In this document: positions 56,689-64,000 of the stretch, piece after piece
How the letters are laid out: every line of letters starts with the position of its first letter
How positions within the stretch are numbered: position 1 is the stretch's first letter
Assembly: GCA_029891385.1 (NCBI GenBank)
Contig: CM057233.1
Location: 55,320,063-55,384,062 of the forward strand
DNA length: 64,000 bases
Direction: 5' to 3'
Source: Erythroxylum novogranatense
Taxonomy: Eukaryota > Streptophyta > Magnoliopsida > Malpighiales > Erythroxylaceae
The notes under the pieces: generated by a model
The model's input: the letters and a program-made list of their open reading frames with translations, nothing else
What the model was told of the DNA's origin: nothing
The model's database searches: none
Made by a program: the position numbers and the translations under genes

Positions 56689-57075
56689 TTGTTGGGTAAA
56701 CCCAAGCTCACTCTATCTGGATATGTTGAACCATGAAAATGTGATTTTGGATTAATGGGTTGGTTTTCACTAGAAGCGTTGGTTTGTTGAGTAAACTCAA
56801 GGTCAACGTGGACAGAGGCGAAATTGGGTAGCATACATCGGATGTATGCGCATCAAAGAGTTGATACCCAATGTAAGTGCATACATCAACAAGTTGATAG
56901 ACCGATCGATAGTTATGTCTAAGATGTAATTGGTATATCCGATACCTCCGAGACATAAGGTGGCTTGTTGGGTAAACCCAAGGTCATTCTCAATGTCGGT
57001 TATCGATGATGCAATTGGTATGTTCGATACCTACCGATTGACCTAAGTTATGGCTTGTTGGGTAAACCCAAGGTC
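56689..57075. repeat. Four-copy palindromic hairpin motif
   Basis: ttgttgggtaaacccaaggt at 56689, 56784, 56964 and 57054. Each holds ttgggt-aa-acccaa, a 6-bp stem with a two-base centre; in copy 2 the stem is ttgagt/actcaa, a paired change that keeps pairing. Stretches with tcgatacc lie between copies. Confidence 0.8.
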
Positions 57076-57261
57076 ATTCTTAGCAATATCGGATATCAAC
57101 CCACTAGGACATTATGTCACTTTGTTTCTTTGGATTCAGAATGAGGGTTATGGATTCTATGAAACTAGTGGGAGCTCTTTTGCATATCATTCAAGTCCTT
57201 ATGATTATGCAGTTATTCTATTCTAACATTCTTCCTCTCTATCCGTGTAGGTTATTTGAAA

Positions 57262-58060
57262 ATGTCGTCAAGTGTGAATCTTCGCCGCTTATGGATTTCA
57301 ACAAGTTAATCGGACCGAATTTTCTTGGTAGTTAAGGAATCGAGAATAGTTCTCGGATCTGAAGGTCCAGGATATATCCTAGATTTTCCGCTTCGGATGC
57401 ACTGCTGTCGATGCTTCCGATGATGATCGAGAAGGCATATAATAAGTATCTAAAGGACAGTGACATGGCTACTTGCATCATGCTTGCCTCGATGTCACCA
57501 GAGCTGCAGAAGTAGCATGAGTCCATGGATGCTCACACTATAGTATTTCATCTTAGGGAGCTGTTTGACGAGCAAGCCCGGTCCGAAAGGTTCGAGACCT
57601 CAAGGCTTCTCTTCACCACAAAGATGGCTCCAGGGACATCTGCTGTGCAGTATGCCTTGAAGATGAATGGCTATATTGAGAGATTGGCCGTCTTAGGTTT
57701 TACAATGGATCATGAGTTAAGTATAGACTTAATTCTGGTTGGATTGTCCGACAGTTATGCACAGTTTGTGTTAAACTATCGGATGTACCAATATCCACTA
57801 CAATACCTGAGTTGATCAATCTTTCAAGACAAATGAAGCGGACTATCAAGAGTGATAGTAAGCAAGTCTTTGGTAGTAGCTTCTTCTTCTTGAGTTCCAA
57901 GAAGAAAAGAACCCAAAGAAGAAGAAGGCAAAGAAACCAAAGGGAAGCGCCATCAAGAAGAAGACCAAAGAAGCGCCCGAAAGGAACTTGCTTCCATTCA
58001 TGGTAAAGATGGCCATTGGAGGCTTAATTGCAAAGTCTATCTTGAGTCGTTTGAAGCGTA
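57262..58060 (+). pseudogene. copia C gag
   Basis: The opening near 57262 reads MSSSVNLR, then after a shift LMDFNKLIGPNFLGS and IVLGSEGPGYILDFPL-like sequence, the usual copia gag start. The open frame 57525-57815 (MDAHTIVFHLRELFDEQARS, FTTKMAPGTSAVQYALKMNG, GFTMDHELSIDLILVGLSDS) is the UBN2-type capsid block. A Lys/Arg-rich stretch at 57890-57990 precedes a zinc knuckle near 57990-58040 reading HGKDGHWRLNCKVYLE, whose second Cys is lost in a small deletion. Confidence 0.8.
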
Positions 58061-58099
58061 AGAAGGCATCGGATGCCTCAACTACTTCAGAGTTTGTAT

Positions 58100-61000
58100 G
58101 TCATTGAAGTTAATCTTATTCTTGATCACAACATTTGGGTATTTGATACTGGTTGTGGCTCACACATATGTAATGATATCACGGGCCTCGAGGGACGATG
58201 AGGCAACTCATGAAGGGAGAAGTAGACCTACGTGTTGGAAATGGAGTAAGAGTTCTTTGCATTAGCCGTAGGAACCTATGTTTTGTATCTCCCTCTTGGG
58301 CTTGTATTGGAATTGGATGATTGTTATTTTGTAATTCGTTTTGACAAAGAATATATTATCATTTCTTATCTGAATAGATTTGGATTCCATATGAATTTTA
58401 ATAGCAATGGTTGTTCTATCAATTCTAATGGAATGCTTTATGAAACTGGTACATTGTGCAATGGTATTTACATATTAGATATGTCTAATCCAATTTTAAA
58501 TGTCAATGACACCAAACGGTATAAAAGAGATAATCTAAAGTCAACTTACTTATGGCATTGTCGGCTTGGCCATATAAATGAGACACACATCGCTAAACTC
58601 CATAAGGGTGGCAGTTTAGGGTCATTTGATTATGAATCATATGACACATGCGAATCTTGTTTATTAGGCAAGATGACTAAGTTACCCTTCAAGGGAAAGG
58701 GTGAACGAGCAATTGGAGTATTAGACCTAAAACATTCAGATGTATGCGGTCCGATGTCTATCCATGCCAGAAGTGGTTGTCGTTACTTCATTACCTTTAT
58801 CGATGATTATTCACGATATGGGTACTTGTATCTGATGAGATACAAATCTGAAGCGTTTGAAAAGTTCAAACAATTCAGAAATGAAGTAGAAAACCAGCTT
58901 GGTAAAAGTATCAAGGCATTACGATCGATCGTGGTGGAGAATACTTAGACCAACAGCCAGATTATCTCGTAGATAATGGGATATTATCTCGATGGACTCC
59001 TCCTTACGCGCCGCAAAGACAATGGTGTGGCTGAAAGGAGAAATCGAACCTTGTTAGACATGGTACGATAAATGATGGGTTTCGCAAAGTTACCAAAATC
59101 ATTTTGGGGATATCGCTTGAGACAAATTGTTTACTTGTTAAATGAGTTCCCTCTAAGGCAGTTGATGTTACTCCATATGAGATGTGGACTAGCGAAAACC
59201 TTATCTTTCTCATCCGAAAGTATGGGGTTGTCCCGCTTACGTGAAGCGATTCATTCGGATAAGCTTGAAGCAAAGTCGACAAGTGTTTATGCGTAGGATA
59301 TCCTAAAGAGACCATGGGATATCAATTCTACCTTCTTTGAGGAACAAAAGGTGTTTGTTTCGAAGCATGCTGTCTTTTTAGAGAAAGAGTTTCTTCTGCA
59401 AGAAGACAATGGGAGCAAAGTCGAACTTGAAGAAGTTCAAGATGCTCAAACAAGCACAGAGCAACTGCCTGAACCTGAGACTGTCACTCATTCAGATGAA
59501 GTAACAGTTCAACCTCCTGTGACACACGAAGCTTGTAGGTCAAGTAGGATGCGCACTGTTCCCGAGAGATATGGATTTCTCGTAAGTGAACAGAATGACG
59601 TATTGCTCATAGAAGATGATGAGCCTGCTATCTATGAAGAGGTTTTGAAAAGTTCAGAGTCTAAAAAATGGCTTTGTGCCATGAAAGCTGAAATGGATTC
59701 CATGTACCAAAACCAAGTATGGACTTTGGTTGATGCACCTGAAGGGATAAAACCTATAGGGTGCAAATGGGTTTTCAAGAAGAAAACCGACATGGATGGT
59801 AATGTGATTACCTACAAAGCAAGGCTTGTGGCCAAAGGATTTCGCCAAAGACAAGGAGTTGACTATGACGAGACCTTGACCCGTAGCAATGCTCAAATCC
59901 ATTCGGATACTCCTAGCCATTGCCGCCATTATGATTATGAGATATGGCAAATGGATGTGAAGACGCCTTTCCTTAACGAAAATCGGCGAGGATGTGTACA
60001 TGACACAACCAGAGGGCTTCACTTCGATGATGGCGAAAAGGTATGCAAGCTTCGTAATCCATCTATGGATTGAAGCAAGCATCCAAGTTGGAACATCCGT
60101 TTTGATGAGTCAATCAAAGAGTTTGGTTTCTCACAAAATCCGGATGAACACCGTGTGTACAAGAAGCTTAATGGGAATGCAATCGTTTTCCTTGTGTTGT
60201 ATGTAGATGACATATCGCTACTCGGAAGCGATGTCTCATTGATCAATCGCTTAAAATTTGGTTGTCCAAGCGATTTGCGATGAAAGACCTTGGTGAAGCA
60301 ACTTATATCCTTGGGATAAAGATCTATAGAGATAGATCAAAGAGGTTGCTTGGTCTTTCACAATCATCGTACATAGACAAGATGCTAAAGAGGTTTAGCA
60401 TGGAGCAATCCAAGAGAGGGTTTCTTCCCATTACTCATGGGATAACACTCGAAATCTATGTGTCCTAAGACACAAGATGAGAGGATTCGCATGGATCGAG
60501 ATCCCGTATGCATCCGCAGGGATCGATCATGTATGCTATGTTATGTACGAGGCCCGATGTATCGTATGCTCTGAGTGTCACAAGCAGATACCAATCGGAT
60601 CCTGGTGAGGGTCACTGGGTAGCTGTCAAGAATATCCTCAAGTACTTGCGAAGGACTAAGGATGTTTTCTTGATATATGGAGATGGAAATCTCCAAGTGG
60701 CGGGCATACGGATGCGGTTTCCAATCGACAAGGATGACTCTGATCCCAACGAGTTATGTTTTCACGCTAAATGTCGAGCGGTCGGTTGGAAGAGTTCCAA
60801 ACAAGAGACGATCACGATTCGACGACCGAGGCGATACATTCTTTGCATCGAGGCGTGAAAGGAAGTCGTTTGGATCGAAGTTCATTTCGAACTTGGTGTG
60901 GTTCCTAGTCGTGATGGACCCATACAGTTGTATTGTGACAACAATGGGGCTATTGTTCGAGCAAAAGAACCGAGGTCTCACCAACGATCTAAACACGCAC

Positions 61001-61168
61001 TCGCAGATATCATCGATTCGAGAGATCATTCTAGAGGTAATGTCGCGATCGAGAGGATTCCCACAGAGCGTAACATTCTTGATCCGTTGACGAAGCCATT
61101 GTCACGTAAGAATTTTGATTCTCATGTACTCGCTTATGGTATTAGATACCAAGGCGATTGGCTTTAGG
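58100..61168 (+). pseudogene. copia C pol (protease, integrase, RT, RNase H)
   Basis: Protease NIWVFDTGCGSHICND near 58129-58176 with active-site DTG. Integrase in an open frame 58283-58948: YLWHCRLGHINETHIAKLHK, CESCLLGKMTKLPFKGKG, DLKHSDVCGPMS with catalytic D and FITFIDDYSRYGYLYLMRYK. The DRGGEYLD block follows in a different frame at about 58927-58950 (one-base loss). RT in 59351-60073: KWLCAMKAEMDSMYQNQVWT, CKWVFKKKTDMDGNVITYKA, then shifts, with LYVDDISLLGSD near 60195-60230, so YVDD is intact. RNase H pieces 60508-61167: RPDVSYALSVTSRYQSDPGE, LYCDNNGAIVRAKEPR and ERIPTERNILDPLTKPL. The stop at 61165-61167 is probably natural. Confidence 0.85.
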
Positions 61169-61170
61169 TC

Positions 61171-61181
61171 AAGTGGGAGAT
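61171..61181 (+). promoter_or_regulatory. Polypurine tract of copia C
   Basis: aagtgggagat directly before the 3' LTR, the standard plant copia sequence. Confidence 0.9.
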
Positions 61182-62411
61182 TGTTAGAGTAGTGCCCTAA
61201 AGGCAATCCCTTTAGCGGTTTTGTTCACAAATCATGTATGACTTTATGAATAAATAAAGAAAGGCATGTTTCATTTATTTGATGTTCTTTATGAATTGAT
61301 ATTGATCTTTAATCAAATTAATGATGTCCATGATATATGACATAGCATGAAGGAAATTATGATGTGATCCTGAGATTCCTATCATGTGCAATTATGTCGA
61401 TATCTAAATTTTCCTAGTCATAGGATTAATGAGACCGACATCATTAATCCGGACGGACTAACATATGTCATACTCCTTGATTGGATCAAGGTGGATCTCG
61501 AAACTGTAAATATGAGATATTTAGAGTTGACATATGGATGCTTACTAGTGGTAGTAGGTTCATTGGATGACCTGCCATGAGATCATCACATGGATTTAAT
61601 GTCAGTGATAATCTCATCATAGCAATGGTGCAAGTATCTTTAGACTTGAGGTACTCAAGGATATCTTGGATACTGATCCTGTACTTTGACTCCATTCCTT
61701 GTGGCCTTCTAGAGGTTACTCATTGGATGGTGCTTGGGTACAATTTGAGGTATTCGAAGGTAATTGAGTAGCCAATAAAGATTCATCACTTCGTGAGAAT
61801 GTAAGAGATACCTGACCTCTTATCAGATCATTACTTTAAGTCTCGGCGAGCATGACTATGTCATGAAGAGTGTCTTCATGGACATATAAAGTAATGAGTC
61901 CTCGACGAGAACCGATTTCACTTGGGCTAGACTTAGTCTAGTAAGAGTTGACATATTAGCCATACTCATAACTAAGTGGGGTATAGGATGATGAAAGGAC
62001 GAATTGCACGGTAATTGTACATGGAAGGGTTCGTGATCCGGTTCGTGATGAATTCATCAAACCGATTACTTTCCGTCAATTGGGGTCATGATGTGTTGCT
62101 AGATACCGCTCATGACTTGCTCAGATTAATTGTTAATCTAAGTGGCCAACATAACCGGAACCTAAAAGGTCACACGATAAGAGTGTTTGGAGAATCAAGT
62201 AAAATAGTATTGGACCGAGTTCCAATTATGGAAACAACTAGATTAAATGGATCCCGATGAGATTGGGATATGTCCCATGAGATCGCGACATCGATATTGC
62301 TAAGAAAGGTTTTGGTGGTTTTTCCATGCCAGGGGCTTGAGGACCGATTCCAGTGTGTTGGACCACTTGACAATATATATACATATATATATATGATTAA
62401 TTAATTAAATA

Positions 62412-62469
<58 letters not shown>

Positions 62470-63013
62470 TTGTAACGTGGAAGACAAAGGAAGATGGGAG
62501 AAGCTTCCATTTGGAAGCTTAGTCATCACCTTTCATTAATTGTTAAAAGAAAAAAACAATAAAGGAAGAAAGATGAGAAGAGATGGTCGTATGACTTGGT
62601 TAAATAACAAGAGAAAAGAGGCTTTTCTGGTTTTTTGAAGAAGTGTTCTTCGTGGGTTGAAAGAAGAGAAAAAGATTGAAAGGAAAAATTGTTTTCCTTC
62701 TCATTTCTCCATCGATTCTTCATCTTCTTCTTCAAGCTTTTGTCATCTCCTCCACGTTGATCCAAGCTCTCCAGGACAGAGGTAGGGTCTAGCAGCTCTT
62801 ATTCTGTTCTAGCTATTCCCGGGTCAAAATTGTTTGACTAGGTTAGGTTTTCTGATCTTTGCGTGGATACCTTTAGAGATAGTCTCTATTGGCTATTCAG
62901 GTTTGAGTTTTCATACCGACACCGGGATTCTGGGTTTCGGGAAGGTCCCGGGAATAAAAAAATTTTGTTTCCGCTGCTGGAACATGTGATGTTCCTCCCG
63001 GGATTTTCCTACA
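61182..63013 (+). repeat. 3' LTR of copia C
   Basis: 1832 bp, same termini as the 5' LTR. The AT microsatellite (62362-62467) is roughly 30 bp longer than in the 5' LTR, and several small indels sit at CG-rich spots. Confidence 0.92.
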
Positions 63014-63289
63014 GGAATGAGTTTCCTCTCGAGCCTCTTGATCCTCTTGCCTCTCTTGTTCTCCTAAAAGATGAACCAAAATCTTATTCAAAAACTCATG
63101 CTGGAATAATAATTCCATTCTTAACTTCCATCTAAAATTCCATATTCTTATAAACCAATTCATAATTTCATCACTTCATAAAACTTGTAGATCTATCTCT
63201 CAAGTTCTCAACGCCTCTAAAATCACCCCAAAAGGACTTACAGAGAAAAGATATGATCAAAACACTAAAATAATTCCATTACGAAAAAT

Positions 63290-63460
63290 TGGGCTCATGC
63301 ATGACGAGGCCCGCATCGTCGCCACGGCGGCTTGGCTCATGCATGACGTGCGGCCTTGACGTCGCAGCGCAGCGCCATCCAAGCTTCGCCACAGGCGTCA
63401 CGGCCCTCATGCACGCCATGGCGTCAGGACCTAAGACGTCATGACGTCATGGACGGAGCT
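63290..63460. repeat. CpG-rich minisatellite in chromovirus B 5' LTR
   Basis: Counterpart of 47101-47285, but units are altered, for example ctcatgcatgacgtgcgg where the other LTR has ctcgccgcggtg. The flanks on both sides match closely, so the changes are confined to the repeat. Confidence 0.7.
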
Positions 63461-64000
63461 TGCTTCCCGAACCAGTTTCCGCCATTTTTAACCCTAAAAC
63501 CTTCATTTCTTCTTCTACAACATATCTAAGCCATGAATCAAGTCATATACAACCATTATGAACTTATTCTAACACTAAAAGCATAAAAAATACACAAACC
63601 CAAGAAAATCTAGAAATCTTCACCATAAACCCTAACTCCACTATTTCTACTTCAATCCAGCAAAACAAAGGGTCATACCAGCTCAAACAAGGATAAGAGA
63701 GTCTAACTTACCTTAAGGAAGCTTGAAAATCCGTCGAAAACAAAAAACGAAAGCTTTCCCTCTTTTCCTCTTCTCTTCTCCTCTCTTCGCCGCTGCCGAC
63801 CTTCGTTCTCTTCCTCTTTCTATTCTTCTTTTCTTTTCTTTTCTTCTTTCTTTTCTTCTTTTAAATCTTTAAACCCTAATCTCTTAAACCTACAACATGG
63901 GCAAGACTATTATGCCCTCCTACACTTAGCCTAAAACATCCTAACTCATGTGCTTTGCTTATTTTGCCCTTACACATTTTTACCCTTTCATAAATATTCT

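Larger units (their letters stand above)
55206..57261 (+). other. 2-kb untranslated leader of copia C
   Basis: No conserved coding motif between PBS and gag. AT-rich, with two separate motif arrays in its second half (56320-56498 and 56689-57075). The likely roles of such a leader are packaging, dimerisation or translation control, but nothing here proves one. Confidence 0.6.
53372..63013 (+). mobile_element. Ty1/copia element C with complete LTRs
   Basis: 9.64-kb element with perfect 5-bp TSD GGAAT (53367-53371, 63014-63018) in the LTR of chromovirus B. LTRs of about 1.82 kb, PBS, a 2-kb leader with two motif arrays, gag, pol and PPT. Domain order protease-integrase-RT-RNase H is that of copia. 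Coding regions are broken by several shifts. Clade not assigned. Confidence 0.92.
41721..64000 (-). mobile_element. Chromovirus B (Tekay/Del-like Ty3/gypsy), extends past right edge
   Basis: Minus-strand gypsy element inserted in the integrase of chromovirus A. 3' LTR 41721-47962 (interrupted), internal region 47963-52207, 5' LTR from 52208 (interrupted; about 130 bp of it should lie beyond 64000). Domains in coding order: gag, protease, RT, integrase, chromodomain. Left flank is gtcag; the matching TSD copy would be outside the window. Confidence 0.85.
52208..64000 (-). repeat. 5' LTR of chromovirus B, discontinuous and cut by window edge
   Basis: Same terminus as the 3' LTR (tgttggaccccgctgccgga). 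It consists of 52208-53371 and 63019-64000, with a copia element between. By comparison with the 3' LTR, its end should lie about 130 bp past the window. Confidence 0.85.

Overview
This is a gene-poor, repeat-packed stretch of plant nuclear DNA. The plant assignment rests on family content: a plant-type Helitron with a RepHel protein and an RPA1-like gene, Ty3/gypsy chromoviruses with a C-terminal chromodomain, Sirevirus-like Ty1/copia elements with an extra ORF after pol, an Athila-like gypsy remnant, and primer-binding sites matching plant initiator-methionine tRNA. I found no host protein gene. Almost every coding trace is transposon protein, mostly broken by stops and frameshifts.

Layout. 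1-6341: decayed Helitron (+), Rep and helicase followed by an intron-containing RPA1-like gene. 6342-16010: mosaic of Sirevirus fragments on the minus strand (LTR, ORF2 and a pol tail at 8086-12254), LTR minisatellites and short dispersed repeats. About 16140-20300: Athila-like gypsy remnant (+) with gag-protease but no RT or integrase seen. 21659 to beyond the right edge: a nest of insertions inside an old minus-strand chromovirus (A). Its 3' LTR (21659-36682) is split by a large solo LTR (23420-35950, TSD TATGC), which is itself split by a Sirevirus (24555-33918, TSD TGAAT/TGAGT). The pol region of A is split by a 4.0-kb insertion (36804-40820, TSD GTTCC/ATTCC) and by a younger chromovirus B (41721 to >64000, minus strand). 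The left LTR of B is split by another chromovirus-LTR-like insertion (42409-46320, TSD ATGAT). The right LTR of B is split by a copia element (53372-63013, TSD GGAAT).

The most unusual structure lies inside the 42409-46320 insertion. A near-perfect inverted duplication (arms about 1.28 kb, 41567-42854 and 43317-44596) copies the A/B boundary, the LTR start and a 58-nt piece of initiator tRNA that includes the post-transcriptional CCA. The tRNA piece appears once in each arm and corresponds to tRNA nucleotides 18-75, as expected if reverse transcriptase copied far into its own primer. Other notable items: the Sirevirus ORF2, which has the same in-frame TGA-ATG in two separated copies; two arrays of palindromic motifs in the copia leader; and a tRNA-like repeat family forming the inverted ends of the 4.0-kb insertion.

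Caution: paired LTRs differ mainly by small indels, often in homopolymers, so some frameshifts may be consensus errors and not real decay. All family assignments are from reading motifs; no database search was run.
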